NCBI GenBank assembly: GCA_014359855.1
Contig: JACIYQ010000281.1
Coordinates: 1-9,266 of the forward strand
DNA length: 9,266 nt
Source of the DNA: Parvibaculum sp.
Lineage (GTDB): Bacteria; Pseudomonadota; Alphaproteobacteria; Parvibaculales; Parvibaculaceae
Direction of reading: 5' to 3'
Made by a program: the position numbers and the translations under genes. Within the stretch, counting starts at the first letter, position 1. Every line of letters begins with the position of its first letter. The notes below the pieces were generated by a model. That model had not been told where the DNA came from. It saw only the letters and a list, made by a program, of their open reading frames with translations, and ran no database searches. Of this stretch, positions 1-5,485 are shown piece after piece.

Positions 1-257
1 TAGCCGCAATCTTCCGGGCAGCCGCCGGTCTTGATCGAGAGCAGCGTCGACATCTGCACTTCATGCGCCTTGAACCAGCGGCGATGCACGAGCTGCGCCT
101 CGAACAGAAGATCGTTGAAGGGCAGGTCGAAAAGCGCCTGCAGTTCTTCGCGCGTCCAGTCGTGGCGCACCTCGTCGGGGTCCGTGCGCCGGACGATGCC
201 GGATTGCGGGCCGGTCTGTGCGGATTTCGGTTCTTCGATACGGGTCTGGATGCTCAT
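1..257 (-). CDS. bioB: Biotin synthase, N-terminal part (runs off the window)
   Basis: Radical-SAM enzyme that inserts sulfur into dethiobiotin, the last step of biotin synthesis in the cytoplasm. Only the first 85 codons are present; the 3' part lies beyond base 1. The protein starts MSIQTRIEEPK and carries the conserved BioB blocks NDLLFEAQLVHR (residues 48-59) and STLLSIKTGGCPEDCG (residues 70-85). These hold the first two cysteines (C80, C84) of the CxxxCxxC motif that binds the radical-SAM 4Fe-4S cluster; the third falls just outside the window. The ATG at 257 is preceded by a purine-rich AGAGAAG about 10 nt upstream. The first ~30 residues are a variable extension before the conserved core, which is normal for the family. 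It lies 93 bp downstream of the piuC-like gene on the same strand, and is separated from bioF and bioD, which are on the other strand. Identity is essentially certain from the motifs. Confidence 0.95.
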   Translation of the reverse strand, partial: MSIQTRIEEPKSAQTGPQSGIVRRTDPDEVRHDWTREELQALFDLPFNDLLFEAQLVHRRWFKAHEVQMSTLLSIKTGGCPEDCG

Positions 258-304
258 GGGCCGCGGCTTCTCTTGCGATAAGGACGAAAGGCTACAAGTC
301 CGGC

Positions 305-332
305 AGCATAGGCAGCCTGCGCCCCAATGCAA
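305..332 (-). promoter_or_regulatory. Possible sigma70-type promoter for bioB
   Basis: On the minus strand TTGCAT (327-332) and TATGCT (305-310) are 16 bp apart and sit about 50-75 bp upstream of the bioB ATG. Each hexamer only partly matches the -35/-10 consensus. I looked for a BioR-type TTATC(T/G)ATAA operator in this gap and did not find a convincing one; the nearest is a half-match TTATCGCAAG. bioB might instead be read from the piuC-like gene. Weak prediction. Confidence 0.25.
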
Positions 333-350
333 GATTGCGGGCGGCCTGCC

Positions 351-1010
351 TCAATCTCTTCCCCAGCGCCGCAGCAGCGCCCCCTGCACCTTCAGCAGCC
401 GGTCGGTCAGCGCCCGGTTTCCCGCCGCCTCCGCCTGACGCAGCGCCAGCGCCACGTCGAACAGCGTTTCGCGCTCTTCGGCGCCGCGAATGAGGCTGCG
501 GACCCAGCCGACCGCCGCCCGCCGCTCCCCCTTCGTCACTTCCGCCACCCGGTGCAGCGTGGTCGAGGGATAAAGCACCAGCGAGCCTGCGGAAAGCTTC
601 ACGAAGCGCTCGCCCGCCGGTTCCTCGATAACGAGTTCGCCGCCTTCATAAGTGCCCGGTTCGGCCAGAAACAGCGTGAAGGACAGGTCCACCCGCTTGC
701 CGTCCATGAAGGCGTCGTCCGAATGGAGCCCATACGCCATTCCCTCCCGGTAGCGGGAGAGGAGAATGCGGATGAAGTCGCGGGGCCGCGCCGCCGCGAG
801 GAAGACCTCATTCTTCATCAGCCGCTTCTCGACCAGCGCGGTGAAATCGGCGGCGAGCCCCTTGGGGCTGGCCTGTTCGTTCCGTTTCACGGTCCTGGCG
901 ATCCGGCCCGCCGTGCGGGCCCCGTCCTCGAAGCCGTCCTTCTGCTTGAAGACCGTTCCGGCGAGGCGGAGGTCGGCGGGGGCGAGGACGTCGGCGATCT
1001 GGATGAACAA
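351..1010 (-). CDS. piuC: PKHD-type Fe(II)/2-oxoglutarate-dependent hydroxylase (PiuC/YbiX family)
   Basis: Predicted cytoplasmic Fe(II)- and 2-oxoglutarate-dependent dioxygenase. PiuC/YbiX proteins are commonly iron-regulated and linked to siderophore uptake genes, but their substrate is unknown. Read from the TTG at 1010 the protein has 219 residues, close to the usual ~225. The iron facial triad is visible as H96-x-D98 (YGLHSDDAFMDGKR) and H153 (TTLHRVAEV), with a downstream Arg near 163-164 as the likely 2-oxoglutarate anchor. I chose TTG 1010 because it gives the family-typical start (FIQIADVL) and has GGAA 8 nt upstream. The longer in-frame TTG at 1034 has no ribosome-binding site and overlaps a palindrome (1030-1044). 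The ATG at 1024 is out of frame. Family assignment is firm; the symbol is by family, and the physiological role is inferred. Confidence 0.88.
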   Translation of the reverse strand: MFIQIADVLAPADLRLAGTVFKQKDGFEDGARTAGRIARTVKRNEQASPKGLAADFTALVEKRLMKNEVFLAAARPRDFIRILLSRYREGMAYGLHSDDAFMDGKRVDLSFTLFLAEPGTYEGGELVIEEPAGERFVKLSAGSLVLYPSTTLHRVAEVTKGERRAAVGWVRSLIRGAEERETLFDVALALRQAEAAGNRALTDRLLKVQGALLRRWGRD

Positions 1011-1029
1011 GATGTCGGTTCCATGATAA

Positions 1030-1044
1030 TGCAAAGCGTTTGCA
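1030..1044. promoter_or_regulatory. Palindromic operator candidate TGCAAA-N3-TTTGCA
   Basis: A perfect 6-3-6 inverted repeat lies 20 bp upstream of the chosen piuC-like start and ~118 bp upstream of the divergent exported-protein gene. TGCAA...TTGCA-type palindromes resemble operators of the Fur/Mur metalloregulator family in alphaproteobacteria, and piuC genes are typically iron-repressed. The palindrome is seen directly; the regulator is inferred. Confidence 0.4.
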
Positions 1045-1161
1045 AATTAACCGGCCGCGCGGTAAAGGTCGAGGCCGAGTATCGCGGCCAAAAGACGCTG
1101 CCGCTACAGGGACCGCTCCGAAACCGCTGAAGAACCTCCGAAAACATCAAGGAAGCCCGCC

Positions 1162-2037
1162 ATGAAATACCGGACGAAACTCTGGACCAGCATCAGCGCC
1201 GCCGCCCTTATCGCGGCCTCGGGCGCGGTCGCCGGCATGGCTGCGCCGTCTGCCGGCGAAGGTGCGGGTAACGCCCAGGCGGACGCCTCCCAGGGCAAGG
1301 CCGGCAGCTTCCTCATGGCGTCTGCTGGCGGAGGCGGAGAAGGCGGCGAGGGTGGCGGGGGTGGTGAAGGCGGCGAGGGTGGCGTCGATCCGGCCCTCGC
1401 GGCAAAGGACCCGGCCCTCTATCTCTCCGCGCTCGACATCATCCGCGCGCATTATCTCGCGGGCGAGGCGATGCTCGATGTGGAAGGCGGACGGCAGGCG
1501 GGCGGCGAGATGTTCGCCCATCCGATCTCGGAAGTTTACATCGACCTCGAACCCGTCTTCGAGGCGCAAGGGGCGGCCCTCTTCATGGACGAGATGACGG
1601 AGGCGGTCGATCTCGCCCTTGGCGACGCACCGGTTGACGAGGTGAAGGCCGCGGCCGGCAAGGTCTATGCCGCGCTCGACGCGGCAGCCGAAAAGGCGCC
1701 CGCGAGCGAGAAGAGCGCTGCGGCAATCGAGGCGGCGCTGATGGCCCGGATGCTCGACCGCGCCGCGAAGCAATACGACAGCGCGACCGGGCCGAACGGC
1801 TCGGAGGAAGCCTGGATCGACGGCTATGGCTTCTGGAAGGTCGCCGAGAAGCGGGCCGAAGCGCTCAAGCCGGCACTCGGCGAGGAGCACGAGAGCCTCT
1901 CGGAAGAGATCGCTCGGGCCGAGGAACTCTTCGCCAAGGCCTATGCGAGCGTCGAGAAGCCGCAAGAAGCCCCCGTCGAGCCGGGTCCGCTGCTCGCCGC
2001 CAGCTCCCGCATCTCGCTGAAAACCGGCAGTTTCTGA
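1162..2037 (+). CDS. Exported protein with Gly/Glu-rich linker, function unknown
   Basis: A 291-residue protein that I do not recognise as a named family. Residues 1-28 look like a signal peptide (basic MKYRTK, hydrophobic Ala-rich core, AxA near 23-28), so it is probably periplasmic or secreted. Residues 56-74 are almost only Gly and Glu. A mostly helical, acidic domain follows (about 85-265), with a conserved-looking block around AHYLAGEAML (96-105) and FAHPISEVYIDLEPVFEAQG (118-137). This recalls uncharacterised alphaproteobacterial periplasmic proteins with a 'GH..G.eL' plus 'HP..E.Y' pattern; that similarity is from memory and unverified. The ATG has AAGGAAG about 7 nt upstream. It diverges from the piuC-like gene across a gap with a possible metalloregulator palindrome, so an iron- or metal-linked role is conceivable. 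bioF starts 69 bp downstream in the same direction. A long open frame on the opposite strand (1147-3465) is a GC-driven shadow. Confidence 0.82.
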   Translation: MKYRTKLWTSISAAALIAASGAVAGMAAPSAGEGAGNAQADASQGKAGSFLMASAGGGGEGGEGGGGGEGGEGGVDPALAAKDPALYLSALDIIRAHYLAGEAMLDVEGGRQAGGEMFAHPISEVYIDLEPVFEAQGAALFMDEMTEAVDLALGDAPVDEVKAAAGKVYAALDAAAEKAPASEKSAAAIEAALMARMLDRAAKQYDSATGPNGSEEAWIDGYGFWKVAEKRAEALKPALGEEHESLSEEIARAEELFAKAYASVEKPQEAPVEPGPLLAASSRISLKTGSF

Positions 2038-2056
2038 AACCCGGACAAAAGGGCTT

Positions 2057-2074
2057 GCGCGGGGCGCCCCGCGC
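2057..2074. repeat. Perfect 18-bp GC palindrome upstream of bioF
   Basis: A fully self-complementary GCGC-GGGG-CG-CCCC-GCGC lies 20 bp after the stop of the exported-protein gene. It could form a very stable stem that slows or partly ends transcription before bioF, but there is no U-tract after it, so it is not a standard intrinsic terminator. Confidence 0.5.
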
Positions 2075-2083
2075 GGCCCATAC

Positions 2084-2100
2084 CTCCTCCGCGAGAGGAG
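2084..2100 (+). promoter_or_regulatory. bioF ribosome-binding site inside a small hairpin
   Basis: CTCCTC (2084-2089) is the exact complement of GAGGAG (2095-2100) with a 5-nt loop. The right arm is the Shine-Dalgarno sequence of bioF, 6 nt before its ATG at 2107. In the mRNA the site could be masked by folding. The ATG at 2103 lies closer to the purine run but is out of frame. Confidence 0.55.
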
Positions 2101-2106
2101 TGATGG

Positions 2107-3291
2107 ATGCCGAAGAGCCCTGAAAGCACGCTCGACCGCTTCGCGCGCGAAAAACTCGACGCGCTGGAAGCGCGCGCGCTGCGCCGCCGCCTCATCGAGA
2201 CGGATCGCCGCGAGGGTGCCATCGCCTTCCGCGACGGCCGCCGCCTCGTCTCCTTCTGCTGCAACGACTATCTCAACCTCTCGCAGAACGAGACGGTAAA
2301 GCGCGCCGCCATCGAGGCGACGGAGAAATATGGCGTCGGCTCCGGTGCGTCGCGCCTCGTCTCCGGCAATCATCCGCTCTTCCGCGCGCTGGAGCTGCGC
2401 CTCGCCGAATGGAAGCAAGCGGAAGACTGCGTCGTCTTCGGCTCCGGCTACATGGCGAATATGGGGATCATCCCCGCGCTGGTGCGCGAGGGCGATCTGA
2501 TCCTGGCCGACGAACTCGCCCATGCCTGCCTGCTCTCGGGCTCGAAGCTTTCCGGTGCCCGCGTCGAGATATTCCGCCACAACGACATGGAGCATTTGCG
2601 GGCGCTCCTCGCCGCCCATCGCGCCGCCGCGCGGCATTGCCTCATCCTCACCGACGGCATTTTCAGCATGGATGGCGATGCCGCGCCCGTCGAAGCGATG
2701 GCGGACATCGCCGCGCGTCACGATGCGTGGGCAATGACGGATGACGCGCATGGGCTCGGCGTCGTCGGCCATGAAGGCCGCGGGTCGAGCTTCCTGGGCG
2801 AAACGAAAGCCGCCGTCCCTCTCCAGATGGGCACGCTCTCGAAAGCCGTCGGCGCCTATGGCGGTTATCTCTGCGCGAGCCGCGCCGTCTGCGACCTGAT
2901 CCGCACCCGCGCCCGCACGCTCATCTATTCGACGGGCCTGCCGCCCGCCACCGCCGCCGCCGCCATCGCCGCGCTCGATTTCATCCGCGCGAACCCGGAT
3001 TATTGCAGGCGCCCGGTCGAAAAGGCGAAGGTCTTCACCCGCGCGCTCGGCCTGCCCGGCCCCGAAAGCCCCATCGTGCCGCTGATCCTCGGCGATGCGG
3101 AGGTAACGCTCGCCGCCTCCGCCGCGCTCGAGGCCGAAGGCTATCTCGTCACCGGCATCCGCCCGCCGACCGTGCCTGAAGGCACCGCGCGCCTGCGCTT
3201 CACCTTCACGGCCGAACATGACGATGCCGACATCGTGCGGCTCGCCTCCCTCGTCCGTGAGCGGATTATCCCGCGCAAGGCCGCAGAGTAA
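2107..3291 (+). CDS. bioF: 8-amino-7-oxononanoate synthase
   Basis: PLP-dependent alpha-oxoamine synthase that condenses pimeloyl-thioester with L-alanine to 8-amino-7-oxononanoate, the first step of biotin ring assembly, in the cytoplasm. The 394 residues are about the normal family length. Visible hallmarks are GSGASRLVSGNHPLFRALE (78-96), the PLP-stacking His in DELAHACLLSG (H139), DDAHGLGVVG (212-221) with the cofactor Asp/His, and the Schiff-base lysine K246 in GTLSKAVGAYGGY. The C-terminal GTARLRFTFTAEH block is also typical. A strong GAGAGGAG lies just before the ATG. It is followed by bioD on the same strand after a 176-bp repeat-rich gap, so the two are probably one functional unit. 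Other alpha-oxoamine synthases (Kbl, HemA) are possible in principle, but the bioD and bioB neighbours settle the assignment. Confidence 0.95.
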   Translation: MPKSPESTLDRFAREKLDALEARALRRRLIETDRREGAIAFRDGRRLVSFCCNDYLNLSQNETVKRAAIEATEKYGVGSGASRLVSGNHPLFRALELRLAEWKQAEDCVVFGSGYMANMGIIPALVREGDLILADELAHACLLSGSKLSGARVEIFRHNDMEHLRALLAAHRAAARHCLILTDGIFSMDGDAAPVEAMADIAARHDAWAMTDDAHGLGVVGHEGRGSSFLGETKAAVPLQMGTLSKAVGAYGGYLCASRAVCDLIRTRARTLIYSTGLPPATAAAAIAALDFIRANPDYCRRPVEKAKVFTRALGLPGPESPIVPLILGDAEVTLAASAALEAEGYLVTGIRPPTVPEGTARLRFTFTAEHDDADIVRLASLVRERIIPRKAAE

Positions 3292-3298
3292 TATAGCT

Positions 3299-3369
3299 GC
3301 ACCCTCACACCTCCCCCTTGTGGGGAGGTCGAGAAATTCGCGCTTCGCGGATTTCTCGGGTGGGGGTGC
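3299..3369. repeat. Folded palindromic repeat (three-way junction) after bioF
   Basis: This block can pair completely. An outer stem joins 3299-3308 to 3360-3369 (10 bp with one G-T wobble), closing two adjacent hairpins. One is 3309-3316 with 3322-3329 (8 bp, 5-nt loop); the other is 3330-3342 with 3346-3358 (13 bp, one wobble, 3-nt loop). Hairpin blocks rich in CCTCCCC/GGGGAGG are typical dispersed intergenic palindromes of alphaproteobacteria. It may act as an mRNA stability or attenuation element in the bioF-bioD gap. Confidence 0.75.
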
Positions 3370-3425
3370 GGCGGTTGACAAAACCGGCCGCATTGGAATT
3401 GTTGCGAAGAAACCCCCCACCCCAA

Positions 3426-3448
3426 CCCCTCCCCGCGAGGGGGAGGGG
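3426..3448. repeat. CCCCTCCCC/GGGGAGGGG hairpin before bioD
   Basis: A perfect 9-bp stem (3426-3434 with 3440-3448) with a 5-nt loop. Its arm resembles that of the first small hairpin in the preceding block and is probably a second part of the same composite repeat. Its right arm contains GGAGGGG, the only Shine-Dalgarno-like run ahead of bioD, but it is 19 nt from the ATG and inside the stem. Confidence 0.7.
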
Positions 3449-3467
3449 CTTAAACGAACGAACAAAC

Positions 3468-4115
3468 ATGCCCCCCATCTTCGTCACCTCTTCCGGCACC
3501 GGGATCGGCAAGACCTACGTCTCCGCCATGCTGACCCGCGAGTTGAAGGCGCGCGCGATCAAGCCGCTGGTGAGCGGCCTCGACGAGGAGACCTTTCCCG
3601 GCAGCGATCCCGCGCAATTGCTCGCCGCCATGGGCGAGCCCGTGACCTATGAGAATGCCGGCCTCGTCTCGCGCTGGCGGTTCCGCGCCGCGCTCTCGCC
3701 CGACATGGCGGCAAAGCGCGAGGGCCGTGCCATCGATTTCGATGAGCTGGTGGAAGAATGTGTCGCCGCCGCTTCGCGCCACGACCCTCTCGTCATCGAA
3801 GGCGTCGGCGGGCTCATGGTGCCGCTCGACGAGCGCCACACGGTGCTCGACTGGATGAAGGCGCTGAAGGCGGAGACGGATCTCGCGCCGCTCCTCGTCG
3901 TCGGCGCCTATCTCGGCACCATCAGCCACACGCTGACATCGCTCGCCGTGATGCGCGCCGAAAACATCGCGCCGCGCGTGATCGTGGTAAGCGAGCGCGA
4001 GCCCGGCCCCGTCCCGGTCGGCGAAACGGCGGCGGTGATCGCGCGCTTTGCGGGACGTATCCCCGTCCGCGTCGCACCGCGCGGAAAAACCGTTTCCCTC
4101 GCCGATCTCTTCTGA
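3468..4115 (+). CDS. bioD: Dethiobiotin synthetase
   Basis: ATP-dependent carboxylase that closes the ureido ring of 7,8-diaminononanoate to give dethiobiotin, the substrate of BioB. The 215-residue length fits the family. The P-loop GTGIGKT is at residues 10-16 (K15, T16), following FVTSS. KPLVSG (~32-37) corresponds to the substrate/CO2-binding lysine segment of BioD. EGVGGLMVPL carries the conserved E-G-x-G-G motif, and VVGAYLGTISHTLTS is the typical later block. The start MPPIFVTSSGTGIGK is fixed by the conserved N-terminus: any start further upstream would run through the repeat hairpin. No good ribosome-binding site lies at normal distance (the preceding bases are CGAACGAACAAAC), so translation may be weak or depend on coupling. 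It lies downstream of bioF and converges on ogt. Confidence 0.93.
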   Translation: MPPIFVTSSGTGIGKTYVSAMLTRELKARAIKPLVSGLDEETFPGSDPAQLLAAMGEPVTYENAGLVSRWRFRAALSPDMAAKREGRAIDFDELVEECVAAASRHDPLVIEGVGGLMVPLDERHTVLDWMKALKAETDLAPLLVVGAYLGTISHTLTSLAVMRAENIAPRVIVVSEREPGPVPVGETAAVIARFAGRIPVRVAPRGKTVSLADLF

Positions 4116-4192
4116 GCCTCAGCCAGGCAGCTTGTCGCGGTTTGCGGTGTGAGGTAAGTTCCGGATGCCGCCTATTGCATGGAATTATGTGA

Positions 4193-4708
4193 TCAAACGA
4201 AAGACGGTGTCGTCAGTCCCTCGAATTCCAGCAGCCACTTCTTCGCCGGCAGACCGCCGCCGAAGCCGGTCAGCGATCCGTCCGCGCCGATGACGCGGTG
4301 GCAGGGCACGATGATCGGAAGGGGGTTCCGCCCGTTCGCAAGCCCCACCGCGCGAACGCCCTTCGGATTGCCGATCGCGCAGGCGATATCGCGATAGCTC
4401 CGCGTCTCGCCGAAGGGAATGCGCGCGAGCGCCACCCACACGCTTTTCTGGAACGCCGTTCCTTCCGCCGCCAGCGTCAGCCCGGCAAAATCCGTCTGCT
4501 TCCCCTCGAAATAGCGCTCGAGCGCGTTGGCCGCCTTGTCGAGATGCCCGCGCGCCTTCGCACTTCCCTCCCGCTTCGGAAAGGCGATGTCCTTCTGGTT
4601 CGCAAACAGCACCGCCGCCAGCCCCGCCTCGGTTGCGGCAAGGCGCAGCCGTCCGATGGGCGTGTCGAGCGTTGCGGCGGCAAGCGTTGGGCCGTCGGGA
4701 AGTTTCAT
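4193..4708 (-). CDS. ogt: Methylated-DNA-[protein]-cysteine S-methyltransferase
   Basis: Suicide repair protein that transfers the alkyl group from O6-alkylguanine (or O4-alkylthymine) in DNA to its own cysteine. The 171 residues are the length of the single-domain Ogt/MGMT type. The active-site block PIIVPCHRVIG contains acceptor C136. Upstream are the DNA-binding helix region TRSYRDIACAIGNPKGVRAVGLANGRNP (102-129), with its arginine finger, and downstream the G-x-G-G turn (TGFGGGLPAKKWLLEFE). The ATG at 4708 has AAGGAGACGGAG directly upstream, so I prefer it over a longer open frame reaching 4942, which would read through the neighbouring gene relic in another frame. It lies 20 bp downstream of the Ada-AlkA relic and was probably co-transcribed with it as an alkylation-repair operon. 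It converges on bioD with a 77-bp gap in which I see no strong terminator. Confidence 0.93.
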   Translation of the reverse strand: MKLPDGPTLAAATLDTPIGRLRLAATEAGLAAVLFANQKDIAFPKREGSAKARGHLDKAANALERYFEGKQTDFAGLTLAAEGTAFQKSVWVALARIPFGETRSYRDIACAIGNPKGVRAVGLANGRNPLPIIVPCHRVIGADGSLTGFGGGLPAKKWLLEFEGLTTPSFV

Positions 4709-4728
4709 CTCCGTCTCCTTGCGTGCCG

Positions 4729-4983
4729 TCAGATTGTCCAGAGCGCGAGCGCCGCATAGCCGCGCCAGGGGCGCCAGGCTTGCGACATCGTTTCGAGTTC
4801 GGCGGTAGATAGGGGTGCGCCGCCGCCCGCCGCTTCCGCCGCTTCCGCCGAGGCGGCGAAGCTCCAATTCTCGCGCTTCGGCACGCAGACGAAGAAACGC
4901 CCGTCGAAGCGCGCATCCTTCGCCTGCATGGCGCGGTAGCAAGCGTCGGGGTCGAGCGGCGATGTGGGAACCGTCATGTTCAT
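4729..4983 (-). pseudogene. Remnant of an Ada-AlkA fusion (DNA-3-methyladenine glycosylase II), internally deleted
   Basis: A short open frame of 84 codons joining two ends of one large gene. Residues ~10-31 (LDPDACYRAMQAKDARFDGR plus FF) match the N-terminus of Ada-type proteins. PKRENWSFAASAEAAEAAG (~35-53) matches the later part of the Ada zinc-binding domain. Between them the stretch that normally carries the first metal-binding cysteine pair is lost, leaving a single Cys. After residue ~57 the sequence jumps to LSTAELETMSQAWRPWRGYAALALW, the C-terminal helix of AlkA-type glycosylases. The rest of the zinc domain, the AraC-type helix-turn-helix and the whole HhH-GPD glycosylase core, which normally total about 400 residues, are missing. 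The reading frame is still open and ends in TGA. Such fusion genes commonly sit beside ogt, as here. It is almost certainly non-functional in repair; a retained small product cannot be excluded. Confidence 0.78.
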
Positions 4984-5132
4984 GTCAGCAGTCTAGATCG
5001 GCGCCTGCCGCCGCGCTCGCGAAAATCGGACATGTCCATCCATGACGCCGCCGTCACGATTGTGCCGGCTCGTTCATAGCACCTTCCTCCCGTCCGCCCC
5101 CAGGGGCGGGGGATGCCGCTCACGACAGCGAA

Positions 5133-5178
5133 CGAAAAGGTCCGGTGGCCTGTCCGGCGCAGGCCGGGAACCTTTTCG
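5133..5178. repeat. Long imperfect hairpin repeat
   Basis: CGAAAAGGT (5133-5141) and its partner in AACCTTTTCG (up to 5178) flank a GC-rich stem in which GGCCTG pairs with CAGGCC, with a small mismatch in between. The adjoining sequence (TCGAAGGCCCTGAGCCACACGAAGGGC) resembles a dispersed intergenic palindrome family of alphaproteobacteria. This family resemblance is from memory. Confidence 0.6.
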
Positions 5179-5292
5179 AGCATCGAAGGCCCTGAGCCAC
5201 ACGAAGGGCTTGTTCGGGCATTTGTCATCTGACCACCCTCCCCCCGGGTTCCTCTGCAAAAGAGGGTGGCGCTCAAACAAGCGCACTGTTCT

Positions 5293-5364
5293 TCTCCGTG
5301 TCTCCGTGTCTCCGTGTCTCCGTGTCTCCGTGTCTCCGTGTCTCCGTGTCTCCGTGTCTCCGTG
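5293..5364. repeat. Nine perfect tandem copies of the octamer TCTCCGTG
   Basis: The octamer repeats nine times without a single change (72 bp). Read on the other strand it is CACGGAGA. Because 8 is not a multiple of 3, all frames on both strands cycle every 24 bases and stay open, giving false repeat peptides such as HGDTETRR and RVSVSPCL. It is followed by a tail (TGACCCTCC...CTCTGCGCCTCTGCGTG, to 5401). The same octamer-plus-tail pairing occurs in unrelated bacterial genomes, to my knowledge. Confidence 0.95.
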
Positions 5365-5485
5365 TGACCCTCCTTCTCTCCTTCTCTGCGCCTCTGCGTG
5401 AAAAAATTCCCTGTCTGACCGCGACACCGTTTCCCTCGAACACCTGCCCCCTTTGTGAAAACATGACCCGCAAAGGAGCCCCGCC

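Larger units (their letters stand above)
4984..5485. other. 500-bp non-coding stretch made of repeats and hairpins
   Basis: No credible gene is found here; the open frames present come from the tandem repeat and high GC. In order it holds a 10-bp palindrome GGACATGTCC (5028-5037), a CCGCCCC/GGGGCGG inverted pair (5094-5109), a long imperfect hairpin (5133-5178), an imperfect hairpin-like segment (about 5183-5216), a CCACCCTC/GAGGGTGG pair (5233-5240 with 5262-5269), a GCGCT/AGCGC hairpin (5269-5284), nine 8-bp tandem repeats (5293-5364) and a pyrimidine-rich tail to about 5411. The last ~70 bp before the dehydrogenase gene presumably contain its promoter, which I cannot assign. Confidence 0.7.

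Noticed and set aside
1008..1034. Start of the piuC-like gene at TTG 1034
   Set aside because: No ribosome-binding site precedes it and it overlaps the palindrome; TTG 1010 has GGAA at correct distance and a family-typical N-terminus.
3375..3403. Promoter TTGACA...ATTGTT before bioD
   Set aside because: The -35 is perfect but the -10 at 17-bp spacing matches poorly and lies between repeat units; not enough to call.
1147..3465. Very long open frame on the minus strand across the exported-protein gene and bioF
   Set aside because: It is a GC-rich shadow: its protein is Arg/Gly/Ala-rich without recognisable domains, while the opposite strand has a signal-peptide protein and an unmistakable BioF with ribosome-binding sites.
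4709..4942. N-terminal extension of ogt up to 4942
   Set aside because: It is Arg-rich, reads through the Ada-AlkA relic in another frame, and ATG 4708 has a strong ribosome-binding site and normal family length.
5028..5037. GGACATGTCC palindrome upstream of the Ada-AlkA relic as an operator
   Set aside because: Only 10 bp, matches no operator I know (not the alphaproteobacterial LexA GTTC-N7-GTTC type) and could be chance.
5293..5364. CRISPR array
   Set aside because: The repeats are 8 bp and directly adjacent, with no spacers and no cas genes.
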